Notes under the pieces: model-generated
What the model was told of the DNA's origin: nothing
Database searches by the model: none
What the model saw: the letters and a program-made list of their open reading frames with translations, nothing else
In this document: positions 16,215 through 23,559 of the stretch, piece by piece
How the letters are laid out: every line of letters begins with the position of its first letter
Numbering within the stretch: the stretch's first letter is position 1
Program-made: the position numbers and the translations under genes
Origin: Bacteroidales bacterium
GTDB lineage: Bacteria > Bacteroidota > Bacteroidia > Bacteroidales > P3
NCBI GenBank assembly: GCA_031272705.1
Contig: JAISTG010000109.1
Coordinates: forward strand, 1 to 32,386
DNA length: 32,386 nucleotides
Direction: 5' to 3'

Positions 16215-16646
16215 TTACTTTTTAAATTTTACATCAAACAATTTTTGGAAGGTTTCGGGGTCGTTGTTTTTCAGGGCTTTCAATGTACCTTCCTTGTCCA
16301 TTTTGTCCCATTGTGCAGCAGATATTTCTATCCGGGTCTGTGATTGATCTCCCAAAGCAGCAGCTACATTCGGAACAGGTGTAACCGTTTCCAAAGCCAC
16401 TTTAAGAGCATCTATCCCTGATGCTTCACCTATCTTTATGAAGGTGTCCTTTTTGTCGGCAGTGATGCGTTTATCCGCTACTGCTTTCTCTACCAAAGCA
16501 GTAATCTCCTGCTTTAACTGTTCTGTGATTTGTGTCTCCAAATAATCAGCTCTTTGGCTTCTCACCTGCAACTTCTTTATAGCCTCACAAGCCATCTCTT
16601 CAGAAGTGCCTGCTGCCAAGCCGAGCATCGTTAAAATTTTGTCCAT
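16215..16646 (-). CDS. Nested in-frame scaffold protein (internal start in protease gene)
   Basis: An internal ATG at 16646 (Met212 of the protease) is preceded by an A-rich stretch (AATTAAAAAAGAAAAA) resembling the leaders of the other late genes, and by low-complexity linker codons. It begins precisely at the scaffold-like domain MDKILTMLGLAAG. Independent translation would give a 143-residue scaffold, as with gpZ in Mu. The rest of the domain is helical and Lys/Glu-rich and ends DPETFQKLFDVKFKK. Production is inferred by analogy. Confidence 0.55.
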   Translation of the reverse strand: MDKILTMLGLAAGTSEEMACEAIKKLQVRSQRADYLETQITEQLKQEITALVEKAVADKRITADKKDTFIKIGEASGIDALKVALETVTPVPNVAAALGDQSQTRIEISAAQWDKMDKEGTLKALKNNDPETFQKLFDVKFKK

Positions 16647-17279
16647 TTTTTCTTTTTTAATTAGATTTTTATTATCATTTAATTTAGATTTAAATTCAAT
16701 ATACTTTTCATAGATAGTGCTTGTGTAGTGGTCTTTGACTTCTATCTCCGCACTGTCTTTTATCTCCACAGGTTCGATAATCACATCCACCAACTTCTCT
16801 TCCTTTGCTTCCTGTGCCGAAAACCAGTTGTCGCCTTGAAGCCATTCCTTCACGTCTTCTTCCGCTTTGCCTGTCCGTTTGCTGTAGTTTTCAATGAACT
16901 GTACCTCCATTGAGCGAAGCAGCTTGGCGGCGGATTCAAAGGTATCGGCAGTTCCGCTAACAAAGGACGAAGGTGCATGTATCATAACAAAGGCGTTTTT
17001 TGCCATGTAAATCTTTCTGCCAGCAAGCATAATTATTGATGCCATTGATGCTGCAATTCCGTCAATATAAATATCAACAGGCTTCTCGCTGTTGATTATT
17101 TTATTGTATATCATATTGCCCTCGAAAACGTTGCCGCCGGGACAGTGTATATGCACCTCTATTCTGTCGTTCTTCTTCGCCTGTTCATCAAAGCGATTTA
17201 TAAAATCAACCGCAGAATTGATACTCCACGCAGCAATTTCTCCATATAAATAAACTTTGCCTGTTTTTTGTTTTGCCAT
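16215..17279 (-). CDS. Prohead protease (ClpP-like) fused to scaffold domain
   Basis: Processes capsid precursors during procapsid maturation. Residues 1-170 form a ClpP-type serine protease: HIHCPGGNVFEG (oxyanion region, 43-54), GIAASMAS with the nucleophile Ser78, MIHAPS with His101, and GDNWFSAQEAKEEKLVD with the presumed Asp150. Residues about 212-354 are helical and charged and look like an assembly scaffold, with MDKILTMLGLAAGTSEEM at its start. This matches Mu gpI/gpZ and lambda C/Nu3, where the scaffold is a C-terminal part of the protease. It is the first gene of the minus-strand late operon, 21 bases after the -7 box. Confidence 0.9.
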   Translation of the reverse strand: MAKQKTGKVYLYGEIAAWSINSAVDFINRFDEQAKKNDRIEVHIHCPGGNVFEGNMIYNKIINSEKPVDIYIDGIAASMASIIMLAGRKIYMAKNAFVMIHAPSSFVSGTADTFESAAKLLRSMEVQFIENYSKRTGKAEEDVKEWLQGDNWFSAQEAKEEKLVDVIIEPVEIKDSAEIEVKDHYTSTIYEKYIEFKSKLNDNKNLIKKEKMDKILTMLGLAAGTSEEMACEAIKKLQVRSQRADYLETQITEQLKQEITALVEKAVADKRITADKKDTFIKIGEASGIDALKVALETVTPVPNVAAALGDQSQTRIEISAAQWDKMDKEGTLKALKNNDPETFQKLFDVKFKK

Positions 17280-17331
17280 TTTTTATTAAATTTCAGGCTG
17301 CAAAAATATATCAAAAAAAAGCACAAAATCA
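17277..17331 (-). promoter_or_regulatory. Minus-strand late promoter, mirror copy
   Basis: The -7 box TATTTTTG is at 17308-17301 on the minus strand, with TTTG 21 bp upstream. The leader between the box and the protease ATG (17279) is only 21 bases. Positions 17288-17308 are an exact inverted copy of 17424-17444 on the other side of the intergenic region, so both late promoters share the same -7 box and leader. Confidence 0.7.
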
Positions 17332-17423
17332 AATTTTTATCAATTAATAATCTAAGTATATAAAATATAGATAAGATTATACTTTTGATAAATATAAAAT
17401 GAAATTTCAATGCTTATTAAAAT

Positions 17424-17451
17424 TATTTTTGCAGCCTGAAATTTAAGAAAA
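17424..17451 (+). promoter_or_regulatory. Plus-strand late promoter for terminase operon, mirror copy
   Basis: The -7 box TATTTTTG (17424-17431) and leader CAGCCTGAAATTTAAG precede the small terminase ATG at 17452. The first 21 bases are the exact inverted repeat of 17288-17308. No TTTG is present 17-23 bp upstream, which suggests that this side may need an activator. Confidence 0.7.
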
Positions 17452-17895
17452 ATGGCAGAAACCTTAACGAACATAAAAAAGAAAGAGATAGCTCACGACT
17501 ATTTTAAGCAGGGCTTACCGCAAAAGGAGATTGCAGAAAAACTTAATATTAGCAATAATACTGTTAGTCGCTGGGTTGTTGCAGGCAAATGGCGAGAAGA
17601 ACGTCGCAGCATCACTCTCTCACGACAGGAACTGCTGCGTGGTTGGCAAAATCAACTGCTTGAGATAAATAACAACATTAAGCAAAGGGAGGAAGGCAAA
17701 CGCTTTCCTACGTCTGCCGAAGCAGACATTATGACTAAACTGACAAGCAACATAAACAAACTTCAAATGGAGACATCTCTGTCAGGTTATATATCTGCGG
17801 CAGCAGATATTGTTGAATTTTATCAAAATCAATATTCTGAAAAAGCAAAACAGGTATCAGATTTTTTAGATATATTTATAAAGAGTAAGTTATGA
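17452..17895 (+). CDS. Phage terminase small subunit
   Basis: A 147-residue protein with an N-terminal helix-turn-helix (about residues 8-52: KKEIAHDYFKQGLPQKEIAE, KLNISNNTVSRWVVAGKWRE) and a C-terminal helical oligomerisation region. This is the normal layout of small terminase subunits, which bind the pac/cos site and hand DNA to the large subunit. It overlaps the large-subunit gene by 4 bases (ATGA). It is transcribed away from the structural operon from a mirrored promoter. Confidence 0.8.
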   Translation: MAETLTNIKKKEIAHDYFKQGLPQKEIAEKLNISNNTVSRWVVAGKWREERRSITLSRQELLRGWQNQLLEINNNIKQREEGKRFPTSAEADIMTKLTSNINKLQMETSLSGYISAAADIVEFYQNQYSEKAKQVSDFLDIFIKSKL

Positions 17896-19403
17896 CAGAC
17901 AAACAGGCTCTTGCATATTGGGAAAAATTACGAAAGCAAACCATTAACGGCACTCCCGTAGATTTTAAATCCCCAGCTGCTATTGACAGACATAAAAAGC
18001 AGTTAGAAGGTAACATAACAGAGTGGTGTAAGTATTTTTTTCCCAATTATGCAAGAGTAGATTTTGCACCTTTTCATGTAAAATTTTTGAACCGGATTAT
18101 AAAAAATGAGGAATGGTATGAAGTTCTTTCATGGTCTCGTGAGTTGTCAAAATCTACAATTACTATGTTTGTCGTTCTCTATCTTATACTTACAGGTCGC
18201 AAACATAACGTTATTCTTACGTCCGCTTCCTACGACTCTGCCGAACGTCTACTTGAACCTTACAGAATTCAACTTGATAGCAATCAGCGTATAATTACTT
18301 GCTACGGCGAACAAAAATCTGTCGGCTTGTGGGAATCCCGCTCTTTTACAACTAAAAGCGGGGCATCATTCCTTGCTCTTGGAGCAGGTCAGTCGCCGCG
18401 TGGTACAAGAAAAGAAGAAATACGCCCGGACATAATTATTTGCGATGATTTTGATACGGACGAAGAGTGTCGCAACGCCGACACTATTAAAAAGAAGTGG
18501 GATTGGTTTGAAAATGCACTCTATCCTACACGTTCTATTGATAAGCCTTTACTCGTTATCTGGTGTGGCAACATCATTGCGATAGACTGCTGCATAACAC
18601 GTGCAGGGGCAATGGCTGACCATTGGGATATTGTTAATATAAGAGACAAACAGGGTAAATCAACATGGTCTGCAAAAAACAGCGAAGAACATATAAATCG
18701 TACGCTTTCAAAAATCTCTGCTCGTGCAGCGCAACAGGAATATTTTAATAATCCGCTTGCAGAAGGGAGTGTTTTTAAAGAACTTTCTTATGAACAAATT
18801 CCGTCGTTGAGCAAATTTAAATTCATAATTAACTATGGCGACCCATCGCCTTCTAATTCAAAGAATAAAGCAGGGTCAATGAAAGCAATAGCACAGGTCG
18901 GCTTTTTAAATGGAAAATACTACGTTATTGACTGCCGATGCAATCACGCCACCAATGAGGAGTTTGTTCAGTGGTTTTATGACCTTACGGAAATTATTCC
19001 TGCAGGAGTACAGGTATATAATTTTATTGAAAACAATACACTGCAAGACCCGTTTTACGAACAGGTATTTAAACCTCTTTTTGTTAAACTGGCAGCAGTC
19101 AAGGGTTATATCAACATTCAGCCCGATAAACGTAAAAAGGCAGATAAGTTTTCACGAATAGAAGGTAATTTGCAACCGCTGAACAATCAGGGCAAACTTA
19201 TTATTAATGCCGCAAAGAAAGATAATGAACATTTTAAGCGGCTGCATGAGCAGTTTCTACTCGTCAATCCGCAACTCAAAGCAGCAGCAGACGGACCCGA
19301 CAGCGTGGAAGGTGCGGTGTGGATGGTCAATGAAAAGCTTCGTAAGCAAAACACAGGACAAATAATGATATTTAATTCAAAAAATAACAGAAACAGACTA
19401 TGA
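17892..19403 (+). CDS. Phage terminase large subunit
   Basis: The DNA-packaging motor ATPase/nuclease, 503 residues. It has a Walker-A-like motif SRELSKST (83-90, variant of the P-loop as in many Mu/T4-type terminases), a Walker B DIIICDD (180-186), and a C-terminal RNase H-type nuclease with NYGDPSPS giving the first acidic residue, FIENNTLQD around the second, and PDSVEGAVWM carrying the last Asp. It overlaps the small subunit by 4 bases, and its TGA overlaps the next ATG (ATGA). All three plus-strand genes are probably translationally coupled. Confidence 0.92.
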   Translation: MTDKQALAYWEKLRKQTINGTPVDFKSPAAIDRHKKQLEGNITEWCKYFFPNYARVDFAPFHVKFLNRIIKNEEWYEVLSWSRELSKSTITMFVVLYLILTGRKHNVILTSASYDSAERLLEPYRIQLDSNQRIITCYGEQKSVGLWESRSFTTKSGASFLALGAGQSPRGTRKEEIRPDIIICDDFDTDEECRNADTIKKKWDWFENALYPTRSIDKPLLVIWCGNIIAIDCCITRAGAMADHWDIVNIRDKQGKSTWSAKNSEEHINRTLSKISARAAQQEYFNNPLAEGSVFKELSYEQIPSLSKFKFIINYGDPSPSNSKNKAGSMKAIAQVGFLNGKYYVIDCRCNHATNEEFVQWFYDLTEIIPAGVQVYNFIENNTLQDPFYEQVFKPLFVKLAAVKGYINIQPDKRKKADKFSRIEGNLQPLNNQGKLIINAAKKDNEHFKRLHEQFLLVNPQLKAAADGPDSVEGAVWMVNEKLRKQNTGQIMIFNSKNNRNRL

Positions 19404-19633
19404 TACAAATATTTATACGTTTTTGGAACTTCATACGCGTTCGCAACGCTATAATATATGCAAAAGCCATGAACAAGCAGACAGGCAAAAGATATTATGT
19501 ACTGCAACTCGGCGGCAAAATTAGAGTATTAGACAAGCAAGCAATCGAAACACTTGTTCGTAGAAATATATTACAAAAAAGAATGCGAGAACATTATGAA
19601 TTAATAAAATATGCTTTGTTTTTTACTAAGTAA
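19400..19633 (+). CDS. Small phage protein downstream of terminase, unknown function
   Basis: A 77-residue basic protein whose ATG overlaps the terminase stop (ATGA). It has an N-terminal aromatic/basic helix (IFIRFWNFIRVRNAIIYAKAMN) followed by KQTGKRYYVLQLGGKIRVLD and a helical end. Short genes with a TGKRYYV...GGKIRVL pattern occur next to terminases in Bacteroidetes phages, but I know no assigned function. It is followed 50 bases later by a terminator hairpin. Confidence 0.6.
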   Translation: MIQIFIRFWNFIRVRNAIIYAKAMNKQTGKRYYVLQLGGKIRVLDKQAIETLVRRNILQKRMREHYELIKYALFFTK

Positions 19634-19683
19634 AATTTTATGCTATTTTAGATTTCAACAATAATTAAATCTCATTGCAACGA

Positions 19684-19718
19684 AATAAAAGAGACATTTT
19701 TGCCTCTTTTATTTTTGT
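19684..19718 (+). terminator. Intrinsic terminator after terminase operon
   Basis: A perfect 10-bp stem AATAAAAGAG / CTCTTTTATT (19684-19693 and 19704-19713) is followed by a T-tract. It ends the plus-strand late transcript. The rest of 19634-19916 is AT-rich, with a repeated TTACAGATTT and no gene. Confidence 0.75.
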
Positions 19719-19916
19719 CAATTTTGCCGAAAACAGCCTCACGAATCAACTTTTTTCGCTTTGAAACAAAAAAGTGAAAAAATATTTCTTACAGATTTCT
19801 ATTTATTTTTTACAGATTTTACACTTTTTTTTTCTGCGACTTTGTAGATATATCTTAATTTGCGAAAATTTTACCTCAAAAAATGAAAAATTTTGAAAAA
19901 TTTTTTTTCAAAAAAG

Positions 19917-19947
19917 TTTGTCAGTTCAAAAAAAAGTATTACTTTTG
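19917..19947 (+). promoter_or_regulatory. Strong Bacteroidetes-type promoter of the right-end cassette
   Basis: TTTG (19917-19920), exactly 19 bp, TACTTTTG (19940-19947) is a perfect match to the Bacteroidetes housekeeping consensus. It precedes the three-gene cassette starting at 19999 with an A-rich leader of about 45 bases. Confidence 0.8.
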
Positions 19948-19998
19948 CATTGTAAAAACAAATAACAAAAAATACATAAACAAAAAAAATAAAGTAAA

Positions 19999-20340
19999 AT
20001 GATAGCAAAAAAATTAAAAGAAACAGAAAATCAAAACAGAATGAAATATTTTAATTTTCAAACAAAACAAAAAGGATATGGAAGGCAAGGTCTATACATA
20101 TCTTTTGAAGGTAATTTAATTTACATTATGGATGTTTTTCCAAACATAAATGAGTATTTTGGTATAAAATATAAAAATGATGTATATTTTTATGATGAAG
20201 AAGATTGTTATAAAGATTGCGATGGTGTTGAAATAGATGAAAAATATATCTATACAGACATAGATGAATGGTTGTCAGAATATCTTCAAGAAGAAGTTAT
20301 CGCAGCAATTAAGGAATGGAATAAAGATGATGAGGAATAA
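19999..20340 (+). CDS. Acidic protein of unknown function, cassette gene 1
   Basis: A 113-residue strongly acidic protein rich in Tyr, Asp and Glu. The N-terminus MIAKKLKETENQNRMKYFNF leaves a second possible start at Met15. Then come beta-type segments (GLYISFEGNLIYIMDVF, KYKNDVYFYDEEDCYKDC) and a C-terminal helix (DIDEWLSEYLQEEVIAAIKE) ending KDDEE. No TM or signal. It is the first gene after a consensus promoter and overlaps the second gene by about 11 bases. Acidic small proteins in phage accessory positions are often host-takeover or anti-defence factors, but nothing here proves that. Confidence 0.65.
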   Translation: MIAKKLKETENQNRMKYFNFQTKQKGYGRQGLYISFEGNLIYIMDVFPNINEYFGIKYKNDVYFYDEEDCYKDCDGVEIDEKYIYTDIDEWLSEYLQEEVIAAIKEWNKDDEE

Positions 20341-20671
20341 GTTAATTGAATTAAATTTGCCTGATTTTGCCTTTTTGGACGGAATTTCGCACGAAGGCGA
20401 CACATTGGAAGGAAGGGATGTAGTGCTGCATATACGCAGCGCTAGCGTCCTTGAATTTATTCCTGTAAAATATTACATTCCTAAAAATGATGTTCAATTT
20501 ATTAAATTTGAATATCATTACGAGTTTGGAGCAACGGAAGAGTATTATTGTTTGCTACATTATTCGGCTATAGTTGATGATGTTGATGAAATTTTTGAAA
20601 AGATTATGAAGCCTGCTGTTAAATGGTATATAAATTATTGTAAATGGGAAGATAAAAACATATTAAACTAA
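20330..20671 (+). CDS. Protein of unknown function, cassette gene 2
   Basis: A 113-residue protein if it starts at the ATG at 20330 (or 114 from 20327); both overlap the stop region of gene 1, which suits translational coupling. A longer frame from 20264 is possible but would overlap gene 1 by 77 bases. It reads MRNKLIELNLPDFAFLDGIS, GDTLEGRDVVLHIRSASVLE, then aromatic beta strands and a C-terminal helix (EIFEKIMKPAVKWYINYCKW). No recognised motif, signal or TM. It probably acts with its neighbours. Confidence 0.65.
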   Translation: MRNKLIELNLPDFAFLDGISHEGDTLEGRDVVLHIRSASVLEFIPVKYYIPKNDVQFIKFEYHYEFGATEEYYCLLHYSAIVDDVDEIFEKIMKPAVKWYINYCKWEDKNILN

Positions 20672-20678
20672 TTAATGA

Positions 20679-20909
20679 ATGAAGACACAGAATAAAATTT
20701 TAGAAAAAAGAAAAGCAATTTGCCGAGAACTGCAAAAAGAAATTTACGCGTATAAAGTTGATAACAACACATCTATTCTTGAAATATGTGCTAAAATGGG
20801 TTTTGATCAGCCAAATTTCCACAAGATTTTGAGGGGGGATTCTAATCTAAGGATTGATACTTTGTTGCTTATATTGGATTTTTTAGGCAAAAATATAAAG
20901 TTTGAATAA
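20679..20909 (+). CDS. Small XRE-like helix-turn-helix protein, cassette gene 3
   Basis: A 76-residue protein with a helix-turn-helix: SILEICAKMGFDQPNFHKIL followed by RGDSNLRIDTLLLILDFLGK. The order (short helix, recognition helix around Q-P-N-F-H-K-I-L, then R-G-D-x-N-x-x-x-D-T-L-L-x-I) is that of XRE/Cro-type regulators. It is 7 bases after gene 2 and just before a strong terminator, so it is probably the autoregulator or antitoxin-like partner of the cassette. Confidence 0.72.
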   Translation: MKTQNKILEKRKAICRELQKEIYAYKVDNNTSILEICAKMGFDQPNFHKILRGDSNLRIDTLLLILDFLGKNIKFE

Positions 20910-20927
20910 ACTTTAGAAATAACACTT

Positions 20928-20955
20928 AAAGGCAGACAAAAGTCTGCCTTTTTTT
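20928..20955 (+). terminator. Strong intrinsic terminator after the cassette
   Basis: A perfect stem AAAGGCAGAC / GTCTGCCTTT with an AAAA loop is followed by a run of T (20928-20956), 19 bases after the HTH gene stop. Confidence 0.9.
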
Positions 20956-21216
20956 ATTGCTATATTTACAATTGTTTTGTGGCGAAATTTTGCTACAAAA
21001 CAAATAATATACACTTTTCACACACTAAAAGTAGTTTATTTGCTGATTATCAATAATATAGTGGGTATTTGGGGGTACTTTATCGTGTCAAAAAAAGGGT
21101 ATTTGGGGGGGTCTAATCTTAAAAAAAGGGCTGTTATAATGCTCATTTTGGGTAGTTGGGGGGGGTTTAAGCGGTTAAATTTTGTCTTTTTTTTGTCCTT
21201 TTTTTGTCCTTTTTTA

Positions 21217-21579
21217 TGTACTTTTTGTTTTGAAACGATAGTTATGGCAAAAATGTGGGTTGCTTTTTTAAGTCAAAAAAAGGGCGTTTTTAAGGTCGTT
21301 TTAGGTGCTTTTTTAGCCTTCTGTGCTTAATTAGCAGATATGGCTAAAATCCTTATTATTTTTGATTTTAAGGCAAATTTAACTCTCAAAAAAGGCAAAA
21401 ATAAGGCAAAAAAAAAGTAAATAAAAGCAAAATGGTAATTTAAGAAAAATATCACCATTTAAATCCAACCAAAATCCAACCAAATCACCAAAAAATGTAC
21501 TTTTTGTTTTGAAACGGCTTTTTGTAAATAGTTAAAAATCAGGTAAAAATAAAATTAGAAATGTACTTTTTGTTTTGAA
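21217..21579 (+). repeat. Three direct repeats near the prophage right end
   Basis: ATGTACTTTTTGTTTTGAA occurs at 21217-21235, 21495-21513 and 21561-21579. The first two also share ACG after it; the first and third are both followed, after a few bases, by ATAGTTATG. Spacings between starts are 278 and 66 bp. Such clusters of about 22-bp repeats are typical of transposase-binding sites at Mu-type ends or of integrase arm sites. Confidence 0.75.
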
Positions 21580-21730
21580 GGGCATAGTTATGAGGCTGCA
21601 AAAGTACAAAAAGTTTCCGAATCTTTAATTTGGCGTAACCGAAATCAAGTTATAGTTTAGGCTTAAAAGACCAAAGGAAACTGCTACCTTCATAAGTCAT
21701 TACCAAATAAATAGAACGAAGCATTTTTAC

Positions 21731-21772
21731 AATAAAAAGCCCGACAGATTGAAATTCTTGTCCTACATTTGC
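21731..21772. repeat. Interspersed intergenic repeat (first copy)
   Basis: The segment with AAAAAGCCCGACA, TTCTTGTCC and ACATTTGC matches 31238-31282. It lies downstream of the methyltransferase gene and marks this DNA as host rather than phage. Confidence 0.65.
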
Positions 21773-21977
21773 GGGTAAGGGACTTTTTTATCCTTTTGAT
21801 ACCTGTTTTTGAACGTTGAAAAGGCTGCAAATGCCTTATTTTCGCTTAATTTACTCATTTTTTCTATTTTTTTATTCAAAACGAGGTTGGAAAGGCTCAA
21901 AAAGTATTTTTACGCGTCAGCCCATAACGCCTGTGCGGCTCGCACCGTTAGCCTTTCTCGTGAGTGCGACACGCGAC

Positions 21978-22742
21978 TTACAGCCTTTTTCTGAATTCCG
22001 AAAGGATTATCGCCGTTGCCATAGAAGCATTGAGGCTTTCGGGTTTATCTTTTTGAATTGAGAAACGCGGAATTGTTAACGGTTGATTCACGAAAGCCTT
22101 GATTTCTTTGCTGATTCCAAAAGATTCACTGCCGATAATGATTATACCTTCATTTGAAAGGCTTGCGTCATATATGTTTTTGCCGTTTTGTGGTAACGTT
22201 CCAAATATGGGAAACCCTTGCGGCAGATTTTGCAAACACCCTTCCAAATTATTATAAATCACATTGACACGAAATATAGAACCCATTGAAGCCTGTACGC
22301 TTTTAGGATTGAAAACATCAACGCAATCCTGCGAACATAAAATAGTTTTAACGCCAAACCAATCAGCCAATCGCATTATTGTACCGAAATTTCCGGGATC
22401 TTTAATGCTTTCCAAAACAAGAGTAAGTTGATTCTCATAGCAGACATCCCCGTTTTCGTTTTGTTTTACAACACAATAGACTTTGTTAGGCGTTGTCAGC
22501 GAACTGATTTTCTGCAGTTCTGTTGTTGTAATCTCGTGTAATGGAATAGTCTTTGAGCGTATATATGATTCATTTTCTGTTATCCACAAATCATCTGCGG
22601 CATAAATGGCGATAATTTCAAAATTGCTTGCGAGCAATTCCTGAGTCATCTTAATTCCTTCCACCACAAAAATATTGTCTTCGTTGCGATACTTTGAATG
22701 TTTGTAGGAAGTAAGTAGTTTAAGTTCGTTTTTTGAAATCAT
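21978..22742 (-). CDS. SpoU/TrmH family RNA 2'-O-ribose methyltransferase
   Basis: Transfers a methyl group from SAM to a ribose 2'-OH of rRNA or tRNA. The 254-residue protein has an N-terminal L30e-like substrate-binding domain (MISKNELKLLTSYKHSKYRN, FVVEGIKMTQELL) and a C-terminal SPOUT domain with all three motifs: ESIKDPGNFGTIMRLADWFG (motif 1, about 110-130), IIIIGSESFGIS (motif 2) and ESLNASMATAIILSEF (motif 3). It is closer to 23S rRNA methyltransferases of the RlmB/TsnR type, but the exact target cannot be read. It is a host gene; an intrinsic terminator separates it from rplI upstream. Confidence 0.9.
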   Translation of the reverse strand: MISKNELKLLTSYKHSKYRNEDNIFVVEGIKMTQELLASNFEIIAIYAADDLWITENESYIRSKTIPLHEITTTELQKISSLTTPNKVYCVVKQNENGDVCYENQLTLVLESIKDPGNFGTIMRLADWFGVKTILCSQDCVDVFNPKSVQASMGSIFRVNVIYNNLEGCLQNLPQGFPIFGTLPQNGKNIYDASLSNEGIIIIGSESFGISKEIKAFVNQPLTIPRFSIQKDKPESLNASMATAIILSEFRKRL

Positions 22743-22747
22743 AGTAT

Positions 22748-22777
22748 AAAAAAGAGAAGTAATACAAATTACTTCTC
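22748..22777 (-). terminator. Intrinsic terminator after rpsF-rpsR-rplI
   Basis: A perfect 10-bp stem GAGAAGTAAT / ATTACTTCTC with a 4-nt loop is followed on the minus strand by TTTTTT. It lies between rplI (stop at 22822) and the methyltransferase start (22742). Confidence 0.85.
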
Positions 22778-22821
22778 CATAAACATTTTTTACTAATTAA
22801 AATTTATATAGAAACACAAAT

Positions 22822-23274
22822 TTACTCAGCAAAGACTTCAAATCCTATTTCTGCCTTTATATCTTTATAAATTGAAATAACAGCATTATAGTTTCCAAGT
22901 TCTTTAATAGTGTCTCCTTTTATTGTGATTTTTTTGCGGTCTATTTCCATATCAAACTGAGATTTTATGGCATCCGCTATCTGTATGGTATTAACAGAAC
23001 CGAAAATTTTTCCGCTCTCACTTGCTTTTGTCCCGATACGTAAGCCAACGATTGACTTAATCTTTTCAACCTGAGCCTCAGCATCCTGTCGTACTTTCTC
23101 TTCCTTAAAGGCTCTTTGACGCAAATTTTCAGCCAATATCTTCTTTGCTGAAGAAGTTGCTATCATTGCGTAACCCTGAGGAATTAGATAATTATTTGCG
23201 TATCCGTCTTTGACTTTAACAATCTCATCCTTGTAACCTAAATTTGTTACATCTTGCTTTAATATAATTTCCAT
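22822..23274 (-). CDS. rplI: 50S ribosomal protein L9
   Basis: L9 binds 23S rRNA near the base of the L1 stalk and spans to the neighbouring ribosome. The protein opens MEIILKQDVTNLGYKDEIVK with VKDGYANNYLIPQGYA, the conserved N-terminal domain; a long connecting helix (about 40-75) and the C-terminal domain follow. I start at 23274 because the family begins MEIIL; a Met two codons earlier (23280) is possible. It is the last gene of the S6-S18-L9 operon, 10-17 bases after rpsR, before a strong terminator. Confidence 0.96.
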   Translation of the reverse strand: MEIILKQDVTNLGYKDEIVKVKDGYANNYLIPQGYAMIATSSAKKILAENLRQRAFKEEKVRQDAEAQVEKIKSIVGLRIGTKASESGKIFGSVNTIQIADAIKSQFDMEIDRKKITIKGDTIKELGNYNAVISIYKDIKAEIGFEVFAE

Positions 23275-23290
23275 TTGCAATCTCCTTTCC

Positions 23291-23557
23291 TTATTTTAAC
23301 AAATCGGCAACGTAAGGCATAAGAGCAAGATGTCTTGCACGTTTTACAGCCTGTGCGACCTTTTTTTGATATTTGTTTGATGTGCCTGTAAGGCGGCGAG
23401 GTAAGATTTTACCCTGCTCATTCACGAATTTCAAGAGAAAATCGGCATCTTTGTAATCTATGTACTTTATTCCGCTTTTCTTGAAACGACAATACTTCTT
23501 TCTGTTTGTATTAACCGCTATGGGCGTTAAATACTTTATTTCTGTTTCATTTGCCAT
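23291..23557 (-). CDS. rpsR: 30S ribosomal protein S18
   Basis: An 88-residue protein with the S18 core: [40 protein letters not shown] and [20 protein letters not shown] followed by YVADLLK. S18 forms a heterodimer with S6 on the platform of the small subunit. It lies between rpsF and rplI as in almost all bacteria, two bases after rpsF. Confidence 0.97.
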   Translation of the reverse strand: MANETEIKYLTPIAVNTNRKKYCRFKKSGIKYIDYKDADFLLKFVNEQGKILPRRLTGTSNKYQKKVAQAVKRARHLALMPYVADLLK

Positions 23558-23559
23558 TG

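Larger units (their letters stand above)
20957..21977. other. Gene-free low-complexity region holding the prophage right boundary
   Basis: About 1 kb without a credible gene. It contains three GGGTA(T/G)TTGGGGG-like G-runs (21063, 21097, 21150), T-tracts with repeated TTTTTGTCC, three copies of ATGTACTTTTTGTTTTGAA (21217, 21495, 21561), and a possible leftward promoter box at 21605-21598. From about 21730 it contains a repeat also found at 31238 between host genes, so the phage/host junction must lie between about 20.96 and 21.73 kb. Confidence 0.7.

Noticed and set aside
17198..17410. 70-codon minus-strand frame across the late promoter region
   Set aside because: Overlaps the protease start in another frame and covers the mirrored promoter; AT-rich shadow.
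20977..21330. 117-codon plus-strand frame in the low-complexity region
   Set aside because: Begins at a TTG just after a terminator, is built from G- and T-runs, and has no protein-like pattern.
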